A stretch of DNA of 64,000 bases from Synechococcales cyanobacterium bin31.maxbin.ball.101 (GCA_013298165.1 JAAFJU010000009.1:1-64000); one strand, 5' to 3'. Shown: positions 53,341 to 63,137, counted from the first letter of the stretch. Translations and numbers: made by a program. Notes: generated by a model from the letters alone, not told the origin.

Positions 53341-55074
53341 TTAATGATTGCCCCTGAGCCAAATTTCTAAACTCGTGAGTAACCAGAGTTTCACACCATA
53401 GCGTCCCCAGACATCCCCACGATAGTTCAACCACTCCCGAATCACGTCTTGATTAATATAAGGTGCGATCGCCGCTTTCTTATCGAGCAAAAGCGATCGT
53501 GCTTCCCGATTCCAATACTCTCGAAACCCGAGTTGCACAGGCACCATCATGCCGCTCTTCGGTCGGTTAATAATCGCATCCGGCAACAGATCCGCCACTG
53601 CGGCTTTAAGAACTGCCTTCTCCTCCACCCCCGACAGCTTGTACTCCGGCGGAATCTCCATACTCAAATCCACCACCCGCTGATCAAACAACGGCGATCG
53701 GCCCTCCACTCCCGCCGCAAACGTTAAATTATTCACCTTCGTTAAAATCTGATCGGCCCCTTTGAAATTAATATTCAACGCCATCAAACGGTTAAGATAG
53801 CTGCGATCGGAATTCAAATCCGCCGAAAACACCCAAGGCTGAGACTCAATAGCCGCCCAAATTTTAGGCTTTAAAAGCTGGGGTAAATCCGTCGCACATT
53901 TTTGATAGGAAATCAAATAAGCCTGCAAACTATCCTGCTGCGTCACCGCCCCATACAATCTATTAATCAACATCGGCTGATTCTTCGGTCCCCCAAAGCA
54001 AGGATCCCCGCCCTCGCCATTCAGAATCACGTTCACATCTTGTTTCGCTAACTGTCCCAGTAACAAGTTCGGCACCGTCAGCGGATCACCGATCGGATCA
54101 TCCAATGCCGCCATCGTCTCCGGCAATCGGTCCCACATCTCTTGAAACTTAATTTCTAAAATATGATGTTGAGTTTGGCAATGTTGGGCGACCAAACTTG
54201 AAAACTCTAACTCGTGGGGAGTCCGATCGCCGAAATGAATCGAATAAGTATGCACAGGTGCCGCGTGAAACTTCGCAACTAGTGCTGTAATGCAACTTGA
54301 ATCCAAACCACCCGAAAGAAACACTCCGACAGGCTCACCCTCCTTTGGCAATGCCTCTTTCACCACTTGATCTAATAAGCGTCGCAACCGATCGCCATGC
54401 CATTCCAGCGATTGGTCCGCCGCAATAATCTGCTCCTGCAATTCCCAATACACCTGCATCGTGCCATCCGGCTGCATCACCTTCCCCGGTCGCACCTCCC
54501 GCACACCCTCCCACATCGTCCGATCGCCCGGTACAAACGAACAACACAGATAATCCCGCAACGCAACCAAATCCACTGTGCGCGAATGGTACGGTAACAA
54601 CGATCGCAACTGCGGCGCAATCCACCTCGTCGCCCCTTGAGTCGTGTAATATAGTGTCCGCGCCCCCGCCCGATCGCGCCCAAACCAAAGCTGCTGCTGC
54701 TCCCGATCCCACACCACCAGATTCGCCATCCCAATCAATAATGGCCAGGTTTCAATGCCATATTTTTCCCATAGATGGGCTACGAGGTCTAAATCATTAT
54801 CTGGCTTGGGTAAAGCGCTTCCCAGCATCTCCCACAACGCCCCAGGCTGGCTCAACCACACCTCCCCCACGACGACAAATCGCTCTGAAGGACTGAGCCG
54901 CCAAGATGAAGATCCACTGGGGTTGATAATTGCAAACTGCCGATCGTGCCATGTGGGCATTTCTGAAAGATGCTCTAGATTGCCCCAAGCGACTCGCCAA
55001 GTGGTTTGAGGAGTGATAGGTGATATATCAATATTCGCTTGTTTTCGAGCTGACAGCCACGATCGAAATGCCAT
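53341..55074 (-). CDS. Second asparagine-synthetase-like enzyme without glutaminase Cys
   Basis: About 577 residues from the ATG at 55074; a TTG at 55167 would add 31 unconvincing residues. A degenerate glutaminase-type domain (VVVGEVWLSQPGALW, LWFGRDRAGARTLYY) precedes the synthetase domain with the ATP loop VFLSGGLDSSCITALV near residue 250, LNGEGGDPCFGGP and GVEGRSPLFDQRVVDLSMEI. It starts MAFRSWLS with no Cys2. It is convergent with, and touches, the last zinc-ribbon gene. It belongs to the same broad family as 46369-48066 but is clearly divergent, so a lineage-specific pair with related chemistry is plausible. Product unknown. Confidence 0.83.
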   Translation of the reverse strand: MAFRSWLSARKQANIDISPITPQTTWRVAWGNLEHLSEMPTWHDRQFAIINPSGSSSWRLSPSERFVVVGEVWLSQPGALWEMLGSALPKPDNDLDLVAHLWEKYGIETWPLLIGMANLVVWDREQQQLWFGRDRAGARTLYYTTQGATRWIAPQLRSLLPYHSRTVDLVALRDYLCCSFVPGDRTMWEGVREVRPGKVMQPDGTMQVYWELQEQIIAADQSLEWHGDRLRRLLDQVVKEALPKEGEPVGVFLSGGLDSSCITALVAKFHAAPVHTYSIHFGDRTPHELEFSSLVAQHCQTQHHILEIKFQEMWDRLPETMAALDDPIGDPLTVPNLLLGQLAKQDVNVILNGEGGDPCFGGPKNQPMLINRLYGAVTQQDSLQAYLISYQKCATDLPQLLKPKIWAAIESQPWVFSADLNSDRSYLNRLMALNINFKGADQILTKVNNLTFAAGVEGRSPLFDQRVVDLSMEIPPEYKLSGVEEKAVLKAAVADLLPDAIINRPKSGMMVPVQLGFREYWNREARSLLLDKKAAIAPYINQDVIREWLNYRGDVWGRYGVKLWLLTSLEIWLRGNH

Positions 55075-55176
55075 TGGACTCACTTCCGTAGAGCAATACG
55101 TTCCCTTTCTATCATCGCACAAGCGGTCTGAATGAATCAGAAATAGTGGGCGATGCGATCGGGTCAAAGAATTCTA

Positions 55177-58100
55177 TCAAGTTGCATCGGTCTGACAAAT
55201 TTTAAACTGTTCTTTGGTCTGTGGGTAGAGTGCGAAATACTCTTCAAGGTGTTGACATCCCTTTTTGAGTAACGAGTCTAATTTTAAATTCCACACATGA
55301 ATCCGGATCCCATCCGTGGCCACGATCGCGGTCCCATCATGGTTAAACATCAGCGCATTATTGATAGAGCCACCCAGATCGGCACTATAAATCAGCCGTC
55401 CATCGGATTGCCAAACATACAGGCCACCATCCTGTGATTTGGAGGCTAGAAGATCGCCCGTAGGATTGAGAATGGTAGCGGTCCCCTGTCCTGTAAAACC
55501 TGTACGATCGAACGATCGAACTTGCTGTCCAGCTCGGTTCCAAAGCGTAACGCGATGATCCCGCGAGATAATTCCAAAGAACTGGCCATTTGAGGATTCA
55601 GGATTTTCTGATAGATAGGAATTCATCGTTACTTTTTGGAAGTTTGTCCCATCAGGTTTATATAGAACCAGTTCATTATTTTCTCCTATCTCCATTGAAT
55701 AACCATTTATAAAGGTAGTTGTCCAGGAGTTATTAAGCTGCTGCTTAAATAGAACTTTCTTGGTTTTAAGATGGAGATTATGATGAAAGATAGGCTGATT
55801 TTTTGAACTCTCGGGGGTTTGGATATTAGGTGTCGAAATAAATTCATGATTAGAAGTAAAATGAATCTGTTGGGTTTGAGTCAGTGTCTGGAGTCGTTGG
55901 CCCTTGATGTCGTAGATTTCGATCGTCTCGTCCACACCCGCTTCACCTGCGATCGCTACTGTCTTACCATCAGGACTCACAGTAAAAAAGTCCCATTCCA
56001 GCTTAACAGGCATGGTTTTGATTAAAGTTCCATTTAATTGTCGAATCTGGAGTACTTTCTGATTTTTTGAAATTATAAAAAGATGGTTCCCCGAGGCATC
56101 GATCTTTATTGATGGCGTTTTTAAAGCAGACTCAAATTTCTGTAGAACACGGCCTTCTAAATCCTGAATAGTAATCTGTCCATTATTTCGACTATAGATC
56201 AAGAGATCCTGCTGAGGATGGAGAATCACTTGATTAATTCTGAGATCGGCTTGAATAGCTTCTGCTGGCTGTACTCGCTCTGTCATTGGTTTGTACTTCA
56301 GGTTCCAAGCCTGAGGCGGTTTTTCGACCTCGGTGAACCAGTCAATGGCAGGTTCGTAATATCCTTGAGCGGTTTGATTGAAAGCAGGGGCGAGAAGACC
56401 TTGAGAATCAGTCTTCCAGAGGCTAATCTCAGTATTGGATAAAATGGCCATAAAATGACGATCGGGACTATAGGAAAAATCCTGAATTGCAAACTGACTG
56501 GGCATAATAGATGAGATAAGTAGCCCTTCAGAATTCCAAATATTTAAGGTATTAGACTCCGCAGAGACATAGCGTTGATCCGAATGAAAGTAAGCATGAC
56601 GAAGGATTGTATTCGAGGATAGCGTAATTTTAGGATAGCGCTTTAGTAAATTCCCTGTAATGATATCTATCACTTCAGGCTGGTTTTGATCATTGCGGAA
56701 AACAATTGCATCTCGATCGGCAACAAATGAGAAAAAACGAACGAATTCTTGTTGAGGCTTTCGATCGCTGATGGGATACGATCGAAGTAGGTTGCCTTGA
56801 ATGTCGAGACTCAGCACAAGCCCTCGTTGTGTTACTCCGATTAAGGATTTGCCATCGTTACTGTAGACAAGTCGTCGCAATTTCTCACGCGGTGGAGTGG
56901 GGGCTGAAAACTGATGGATTATTTGCCCGCTCTGAGACTCCAAGATAGAAACTTGATTGTCTAAATTCAGCGCTACGATTTGGTTTTTAGATGGATGATA
57001 ATCCACGTAAAGAATGGGATGGGATGGCTTTTTGGGGTCTTGAGATGGATGGAGGGTAAACTGCTTTAGTCGTTGTCCCTGAAGATTCCAAAGGGTTAGA
57101 GTTCCCTCAAAATCACCTGTGACGATCGTTTTCCCATCCGCACTAAAGTCAATATTAGAGGTTCCTTCACTCACCTTCCATCGATTGCGCTGCTGTATCC
57201 GCCCTAATACATCCTGAAGGGCAAAGATCGGAGCATAGGTCGGCGGCTGAGCATGGCTTTTGGTGTCCATGATTTGCTTTAGTTTTGTCGCATTTTGGAG
57301 TGCTGTAAGTAAATCAGGAATTTGGGTGGCATCCGATCGGGACTGAAGTAATCGATCGGCGGCCTGCTCCATGGCCTGTATCTCCGATCGGGACTCTAGT
57401 ACTTGATTTGAATGGCGGAAGGAGAGGTAAACGGCGATCGTGCTGCCCAAGGAGATAGTAAGAATTCCTAATCCAATCATCAACCATTGTTTGGTTTGAT
57501 GTTGCACATTTGTGAGCCGTTGTCTGGCATCAGATTCCTGGGCTGTGGCTTGGATTGTTTTGGATTGAGCCAATTCGAGTTGTTGGGCTTGACTGGCAGA
57601 GAGATATTGATAGTCAATTTGACTGAGACTGAGTCCTTCGGCCCAGTTCAGGGCTGTCTGTAAGGCGTGAACGGGCAGTAAATACTGTGTCTGACGGTTT
57701 CCCAATTCCCAGGCTGACAATTCTGCACCATAGGGTCGAATTTGTCGAAGGACTTGCTTTGTCCAGGTCTGATCAAAAATGCTGCGGTAAATTCGATTGT
57801 AAATGAAGACTTTGTTTTGCCGTTTAATCACCAGGCCAGACAGCCGAAATTGCATTAATTCAGGGCAATCCTCGATCGTCATTTCCCCCTGATTTAAAAG
57901 CTGTTGATATAGTCCCAAGGCCCATACTGTAAAGGTTGAGTGATTTAAAATTCGATCGCGAATGGTTTGAAAATGCTGTTGACGATCGTGGGTCATCCAG
58001 GATTGAATGATCTGCTGTCGAACTAGGGTTTCTACGGTTTGGATTTCTAGCCCGAAGGCGATCGACTGTTCTGTGCTATTGAGAGATTGGTACAGCACCT

Positions 58101-58848
58101 GACAAACCCATTGCGTGAGAAAAGGCTGCCCACCCGTCCAGTCTAAAATAGCGGCCATGACCGCAGTCGGACGATCGGACCAGCGCGAAAATCCAATCTC
58201 CAAGGGCTTAGCTTCTTCGAGTGTAAAACCTGTTAATTCGATCGATCGGCTTTCAATATTCCAGGGCGTGACGCTTTGATCATCAATCAAGTCAACGGGA
58301 GTCGCTACGCCAAACAATGCAAAGTTTAATCGCTGAAACTCAGGTTTATCCGATCGTTTACTATAGCAAGATCGCAAAAAGGCAAAGAAATCATCTTTGA
58401 ACTCTAAGTTCAGAATCGTATCCACCTCATCAATGAAGATCACGATCGTCTCCTCAATCTGCCGCAGGAGAACCTCTTCGACAAACTTATTCAACCGCAA
58501 AAAAGGATGAAACAATTCATGCTGTTGCCACCAAGCGGACAGATCAATTGTAAGATTCAAAGCATTGGCTAAATGACTGACAAATCCACCATAAAATTCA
58601 TCTGCCGTCACCCCCTGCACACAAAGTTCTCGCATTTCAAAGGCAATACAGCGATATCCATCCGATCGTAAGCGCGACATGGTCCGCACGCGCAAGCTGG
58701 ACTTTCCCATTTGTCGGGAATTGAGGACATAGCAAAACAAGCCTGATTTCAGGCCCGAATACAAGTCTCCATCGGCTTGACGCGGAACATAAGTGCTAGA
58801 GGTCTCCTGTAAGCTACCCCCGACTTGGTAGGGCTGAAGCGAAATCAT
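55177..58848 (-). CDS. AAA-like ATPase with membrane segment and WD40-like propeller
   Basis: A 1223-residue multidomain protein. The N-terminal AAA-like (AAA_35 type) domain has a Walker A variant NSRQMGKSSL near residue 47 and Walker B IVIFIDEVDTIL near 135, followed by a winged-helix-like region (TGGQPFLTQWVCQVLYQSLN). A hydrophobic segment near 460-482 (WLMIGLGILTISLGSTIAVY) follows a helical linker. The rest (about 545-1210) carries WD40-like blades such as NIDFSADGKTIVTGDFEGTL and LTLWNLQGQRL. The design resembles signal-transducing NTPases with propeller sensors. The start overlaps the stop of the upstream AAA gene (ATGA), so both proteins are coupled. Function unknown. Confidence 0.85.
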   Translation of the reverse strand: MISLQPYQVGGSLQETSSTYVPRQADGDLYSGLKSGLFCYVLNSRQMGKSSLRVRTMSRLRSDGYRCIAFEMRELCVQGVTADEFYGGFVSHLANALNLTIDLSAWWQQHELFHPFLRLNKFVEEVLLRQIEETIVIFIDEVDTILNLEFKDDFFAFLRSCYSKRSDKPEFQRLNFALFGVATPVDLIDDQSVTPWNIESRSIELTGFTLEEAKPLEIGFSRWSDRPTAVMAAILDWTGGQPFLTQWVCQVLYQSLNSTEQSIAFGLEIQTVETLVRQQIIQSWMTHDRQQHFQTIRDRILNHSTFTVWALGLYQQLLNQGEMTIEDCPELMQFRLSGLVIKRQNKVFIYNRIYRSIFDQTWTKQVLRQIRPYGAELSAWELGNRQTQYLLPVHALQTALNWAEGLSLSQIDYQYLSASQAQQLELAQSKTIQATAQESDARQRLTNVQHQTKQWLMIGLGILTISLGSTIAVYLSFRHSNQVLESRSEIQAMEQAADRLLQSRSDATQIPDLLTALQNATKLKQIMDTKSHAQPPTYAPIFALQDVLGRIQQRNRWKVSEGTSNIDFSADGKTIVTGDFEGTLTLWNLQGQRLKQFTLHPSQDPKKPSHPILYVDYHPSKNQIVALNLDNQVSILESQSGQIIHQFSAPTPPREKLRRLVYSNDGKSLIGVTQRGLVLSLDIQGNLLRSYPISDRKPQQEFVRFFSFVADRDAIVFRNDQNQPEVIDIITGNLLKRYPKITLSSNTILRHAYFHSDQRYVSAESNTLNIWNSEGLLISSIMPSQFAIQDFSYSPDRHFMAILSNTEISLWKTDSQGLLAPAFNQTAQGYYEPAIDWFTEVEKPPQAWNLKYKPMTERVQPAEAIQADLRINQVILHPQQDLLIYSRNNGQITIQDLEGRVLQKFESALKTPSIKIDASGNHLFIISKNQKVLQIRQLNGTLIKTMPVKLEWDFFTVSPDGKTVAIAGEAGVDETIEIYDIKGQRLQTLTQTQQIHFTSNHEFISTPNIQTPESSKNQPIFHHNLHLKTKKVLFKQQLNNSWTTTFINGYSMEIGENNELVLYKPDGTNFQKVTMNSYLSENPESSNGQFFGIISRDHRVTLWNRAGQQVRSFDRTGFTGQGTATILNPTGDLLASKSQDGGLYVWQSDGRLIYSADLGGSINNALMFNHDGTAIVATDGIRIHVWNLKLDSLLKKGCQHLEEYFALYPQTKEQFKICQTDAT

Positions 58849-60221
58849 CCTCGACCTCCCAATCGCTCCCCAAAATACTGCTCATACAAGCGATAGCAAA
58901 ATGTGGCCTGCTGCAATCCGGCAACTTGGGTTAATGCGATCACTCCCACATCGAATAATTTGACCGCTAATTCAATTTGATCTCCTGTTCTTAAGATTAA
59001 TGGCTGCTGAAGCAATTGTACTAAAAAGTCTTGCAGTGCAGGTTGAGATTGAATGAGGTGCCATTGTCGCTCTAGATGGCTGCGATAAATGCTATTGGGG
59101 GCGGTTGCGTTATTTATTAGCTGCATTAAGGTACAGGAAGACTGGACGATCGATCGCAACGCCTGCGTAATCAAATAGGGCTGTCCACCGACCAGATCCA
59201 TCAATCGATCGACGCTCTCATCAGTCCAATTTAAGCCATAGGCTTGGACGAGTTGTACAACTTGAGACCGATCGAAGTCCTGTAAACAAAACTCAACGCC
59301 CGCATTGAAGGGGGATTGATTAATATCAAGCTGAGTATAGATTTCAGTATATAAAACCATAAACCGAACAAAACCCCAGATAGGTTTTGTTTTTGCATCT
59401 TCATGCCACGTCCGCAGCATTCCGAGGAATTCTCCAGCAATCGCGGGATAGGCGAAGATGCGATCGAGTTCATCAATGGCAATCACTAGGGGTAAATTAG
59501 TGGCTGAATCCGTCGTTAAGACATTCTTTTCTAAAAAAGTTCGGCATTTAATTTTGCTATTACCCAGACTCGTTTTCCAATGGGTTTCGATCGGAATCGT
59601 CAGCCCCACCGCCTGGGAAATGACCTCTAGAAACCAAACTAAAAATCGATCGAGACTGGCAAAATCATCCCCCACGGCATCGCGTAGATTAATCATCACA
59701 GTCCGGTATTGCTGCTGTTCGGCATAGTGCAAGACCTTTGACATGAGGGTGGTTTTGCCGCATTGTAGGGGTGCTTTAAGCCGTAGTAGCGCACCCGATC
59801 GGCCAATCTCACTGTAACAGCAAGATTCTAAAGGCGGACGATCGATATAGGGGACGGCATTGGGCATCGGGGTATCAGATGCAGAGGGGCTAGCTGACCG
59901 CGTTGGGTTTGCGAGTTTGCGGCGATCGTTTTTTTGGATATGCCGAAGTAATGCAGGTCGGAAATTGGATTTCTTAACGTCTTCATTGAGCACTTGTCCG
60001 AGCATTTGCCACAGTCTGCCACCGACTTCACTGACATACTTCACCGTCAAATAGGATTCTGTGGCGATCGCATCATAGGTTTTCCCCCGCCAAGCCCCCT
60101 GCAAGACCTGAAGTTCAACATCACTCAAATGACGCTGATGCACCACCACAAACCATTCATCGACCCATTCGCAGATCTGCCGATCGGAGTGATCTGTTTC
60201 AGAAAGAGAAACCTGGGACAT
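58845..60221 (-). CDS. AAA-like ATPase with HTH-like N-terminal domain
   Basis: A 458-residue protein. Residues 1-95 form a helical domain (LSDVELQVLQGAWRGKTYD, AIATESYLTVKYVSEVGGRL) that resembles the HTH-like N-terminal domain of vWA-MoxR-associated proteins. An AAA-like domain follows, with Walker A variant LKAPLQCGKTTL and Walker B VIAIDELDRIF, plus the downstream GGQPYLITQALRSI motif shared with its neighbour. It is first in a two-gene unit with the propeller ATPase, sharing a four-base overlap. A signalling or conflict-type NTPase pair is inferred. Confidence 0.82.
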   Translation of the reverse strand: MSQVSLSETDHSDRQICEWVDEWFVVVHQRHLSDVELQVLQGAWRGKTYDAIATESYLTVKYVSEVGGRLWQMLGQVLNEDVKKSNFRPALLRHIQKNDRRKLANPTRSASPSASDTPMPNAVPYIDRPPLESCCYSEIGRSGALLRLKAPLQCGKTTLMSKVLHYAEQQQYRTVMINLRDAVGDDFASLDRFLVWFLEVISQAVGLTIPIETHWKTSLGNSKIKCRTFLEKNVLTTDSATNLPLVIAIDELDRIFAYPAIAGEFLGMLRTWHEDAKTKPIWGFVRFMVLYTEIYTQLDINQSPFNAGVEFCLQDFDRSQVVQLVQAYGLNWTDESVDRLMDLVGGQPYLITQALRSIVQSSCTLMQLINNATAPNSIYRSHLERQWHLIQSQPALQDFLVQLLQQPLILRTGDQIELAVKLFDVGVIALTQVAGLQQATFCYRLYEQYFGERLGGRG

Positions 60222-60383
60222 AGCATCAAGAAAAACGTCTAGATTAGGGGCAAATTTAAGGCCGAGTTGAAGACCGAGTTCTATGGTTTTACCACAGAAC
60301 GATCGAGACCTCTCTCAACAACCGGAGAAAACCAGAATTTTTCTGGCTGACGAAACTATGGTCATCCTTTGATACTAGATGAA

Positions 60384-62531
60384 ATGAATGCTCCTGTATG
60401 GTTTCCTATGAAATTAGTATTGATAGCTTTAGCTCTATGCACCCTACCCTTATCATCTCGCGTGATGGCAACTCCTGCTCGCCCAGCGCCACCGATCATC
60501 AATCTCCAGCAGTCCTGTCCGGTTGGAGATAGTTTCATGCGTCAGGTGGCGATCCAGCATCTGATCGCCCTAGGAGATGAACAGATTCAGAATGGATTTC
60601 CAGATGCTGGCCTGTTGCAACTCGATCGGGCATTGCGTCTCACTGCAAAATCTAAATCACCAGAAATGGCGCAAATCACCTTGAGTACTCTGATGCCTCA
60701 GCCACTATGGACAGCGGCTGTCAGCCCTCAGCGTTCCGATCGGACCCGACGTCTCGAACAACTGACACAACTGGCTAATCAATATCAATTGCTCAATCCA
60801 ATCATCAAAGCACAGGCATTAATTAAAATTGCACAGGCGCATCAAGCCGCGAATGCAATGCCCATGGCATTAAAAACGATCGAACCTGTTCACGAATTGA
60901 CCAAGAATTTAGACCCGCTCGATTCTAATGGTCTTGCATTGCAATTGGACATCGCCGAACTTTATGCCGTTTTGCAGCCCGACCGATCGCGAAAAATCCT
61001 GAATCAAGTGATAGAAAGACTCGAACCACTCGAATCCAAGACCTCACCCGACGATCGACATTTTGTCCTGAATCCTCGCTATGATTCGATCGTTCGGATC
61101 TATGGACTCCTCGGTCAGCCGGACCTTGCGGAGAGCTTTGCAAAGCGAGTGACCTTGTCATCGAATGTACCCGCCAATGAACTATCAGCGTTTGAGATGC
61201 AAACTAGACTTAAGCCTCAAGTCAGTCTTGCAATCGCCTACGCTAATGCCAAACAGCAGGCAAAAGCAAATCAGATCCTGACTAAAATTTTAAACAGCAC
61301 AGAGGACGCATCAGTCTTAATTGATGTCCTGCTCCAGTATGCAAAAGCTGGACAATGGACTGCCGCAACTCAGGCTACAGGCTTACTCAAAAATCCTCAA
61401 ACCAAATTCCGAGCCAGACTGGATTTAGGGGTGCTGGCGGATCAGCAGGGGAAACCCGATCGGGCGATCGAACTCGGTAAATTAGCTGCAAAACATGCTG
61501 GAGAAGCGGGTAGTTTTTCTGTGGGGCGTGATGACGTCATTCAATGGTTAGGCTTATGGCTGTCCTCTGAATTCAGCACCAATGCGCTACTCCCCGTCTT
61601 TGAGAACCTAGAACTCTATGTCTACGATGACTTAGTGGACAGCCTTCTTAGAGGAGCCGTCAAACAGAAGCAAGAATCTGTACTTAAACAAGCTTTAGTC
61701 TGGGCTGATCAAAAAGCGCAACCTAATTCACCCCATGAAGCCATTATGATCTATGCCGATCGCAATCAGCCTGATGCCGCTATTCGATCGGCCTTGCGCG
61801 CGAAAAATCCCTATGGTCAATTGGCGGCGTTAGCGTCCTACTATCAAAGGATGCAACAACCCAGCAATATTGCAAAAGTCAAGCAAGCTGCTTCATCTCG
61901 TCTAGCGGTTGAGACCTTTGGAGACGTGAAGCAAATCACGGAAGTGGGTATAGCGATGAGTGCGATCGAAGCCGCTTCTGGAAAGCTCCCCGCTGCTAGA
62001 ATCTCTGTCAGACAAGCCCTTCAAAATGCCAAAAAGAAACTCTCAAAGGATGCCTATTTTGTCCTAACCCGAGAGCTAGCCAATCAGCTTTTGTTCTATG
62101 GTCAACCTGAGTTAATGACGCTCGTTATTGCAGAAATTCCTAGAGAGCGACAAGCAGTGGTCCAGGAACTTTTACAAATGGGACAGACCTTTAGTGGACA
62201 GTTTTCTTTGAGGCATTCTTCGATCGATTCTGTCCTGCGAGGTCTTGTCTCCAGCATGAATTTAGAACCTGAAACATCGATAGAGACCTTGACTAATATG
62301 GCTGATTTACAAATTAGAAAAAATCAGTTGAATGAGGCTAAACAAACTCTTAGAGTTGCAATAGATCTAATTTCTAAACTAACTCCAGAAGCCAGGAACT
62401 CTCGAAGCCCAATGCTCGTCCATTCAATTATGAAAGTCAATCAACCAGACTTATTTCCACCTGTCATCGCCTCAATTTCTAACAGCGATATTCGTCAAAT
62501 GATGCAACTACTTGCAGGATGTTCATTATGA
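60384..62531 (+). CDS. Exported helical-repeat (TPR-like) protein of unknown function
   Basis: About 715 residues from the ATG at 60384; ATG at 60408 would also give a good signal peptide (MKLVLIALALCTLPLSSRVM). The mature protein is mostly alpha-helical repeats (AQALIKIAQAHQAANAMPMA, LALQLDIAELYAVLQPDRSR, VLIDVLLQYAKAGQWTAATQ), similar to TPR or HEAT-like arrays, with two early Cys and one at the very end. It would be periplasmic or outer-membrane associated. It is coupled to the next gene through an ATGA overlap. Confidence 0.72.
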   Translation: MNAPVWFPMKLVLIALALCTLPLSSRVMATPARPAPPIINLQQSCPVGDSFMRQVAIQHLIALGDEQIQNGFPDAGLLQLDRALRLTAKSKSPEMAQITLSTLMPQPLWTAAVSPQRSDRTRRLEQLTQLANQYQLLNPIIKAQALIKIAQAHQAANAMPMALKTIEPVHELTKNLDPLDSNGLALQLDIAELYAVLQPDRSRKILNQVIERLEPLESKTSPDDRHFVLNPRYDSIVRIYGLLGQPDLAESFAKRVTLSSNVPANELSAFEMQTRLKPQVSLAIAYANAKQQAKANQILTKILNSTEDASVLIDVLLQYAKAGQWTAATQATGLLKNPQTKFRARLDLGVLADQQGKPDRAIELGKLAAKHAGEAGSFSVGRDDVIQWLGLWLSSEFSTNALLPVFENLELYVYDDLVDSLLRGAVKQKQESVLKQALVWADQKAQPNSPHEAIMIYADRNQPDAAIRSALRAKNPYGQLAALASYYQRMQQPSNIAKVKQAASSRLAVETFGDVKQITEVGIAMSAIEAASGKLPAARISVRQALQNAKKKLSKDAYFVLTRELANQLLFYGQPELMTLVIAEIPRERQAVVQELLQMGQTFSGQFSLRHSSIDSVLRGLVSSMNLEPETSIETLTNMADLQIRKNQLNEAKQTLRVAIDLISKLTPEARNSRSPMLVHSIMKVNQPDLFPPVIASISNSDIRQMMQLLAGCSL

Positions 62532-62971
62532 AAAAATCATTGCTCCCGATCGCTCTTTCTGTCCTTCTAATCCCTCTATCAGTCGCTTATTCAAGCTCGA
62601 TCGCCACCGCGTTACCCTCTCAGATTTTAGCGTCTTCCATACCATCATCGCTGAATCAAAAACAGCAACTGATTGTCCAAGCAGCCAATCTTGAGGTGAT
62701 GGAAGCAACGGAATCTTCACTATACAGGCAGGACTCTCCTAGGATTCAGTATATCAAGAGTCAGCAGAGAATTGTCGCTCAGAAACTCAGAAAAATTGAT
62801 CCAACAGATCATAGCAAACAAATCAGGCTCGTCAGAAACCAAATCGTTAAGCAAGAAATTAATTCACTGGAAAAACAGATTAAAACACGATCGCTAAAGT
62901 TTTCTAAAAACTCTCCGCAGATCATGGTTTTAAAAGATCAAATTGCAAATCTCCGCAAACTAATCTCTTAA
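62528..62971 (+). CDS. Small secreted helical protein
   Basis: A 147-residue protein from the ATG that overlaps the upstream stop (ATGA). Signal peptide MKKSLLPIALSVLLIPLSVA, probable cleavage near TALP. The mature part is basic and helical (RIQYIKSQQRIVAQKLRKI, VKQEINSLEKQIKTRSLK) and likely forms a coiled coil. The tight coupling suggests that it works with the TPR-like protein. No family recognised. Confidence 0.7.
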   Translation: MKKSLLPIALSVLLIPLSVAYSSSIATALPSQILASSIPSSLNQKQQLIVQAANLEVMEATESSLYRQDSPRIQYIKSQQRIVAQKLRKIDPTDHSKQIRLVRNQIVKQEINSLEKQIKTRSLKFSKNSPQIMVLKDQIANLRKLIS

Positions 62972-62981
62972 AAATTTCTGG

Positions 62982-63137
62982 AATCAGAACCCGATTTGTT
63001 GAACCGGACTTCGACTCCGCTCAGTCCTCAATCTTTCAATCAGAACCTGATTTGTTGAACCAGACTAGTTCTTACGGACGTAAACTACGACTCCGCTCAA
63101 TCCTCAAGCCGTGAATTTGGGGGGTGAGCGGAGTCGA
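62982..63137. repeat. Cluster of short direct and inverted repeats
   Basis: AATCAGAACCCGATTTGTTG (62982) recurs with one change at 63038; CGACTCCGCTCAGTCCTCAA (63012) recurs with one change at 63088; and TGAGCGGAGTCGA at 63125 is the inverse complement of part of the latter. The rest of 62972-63212 shows no gene. The motif is shared with 45670-45710. Confidence 0.75.
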
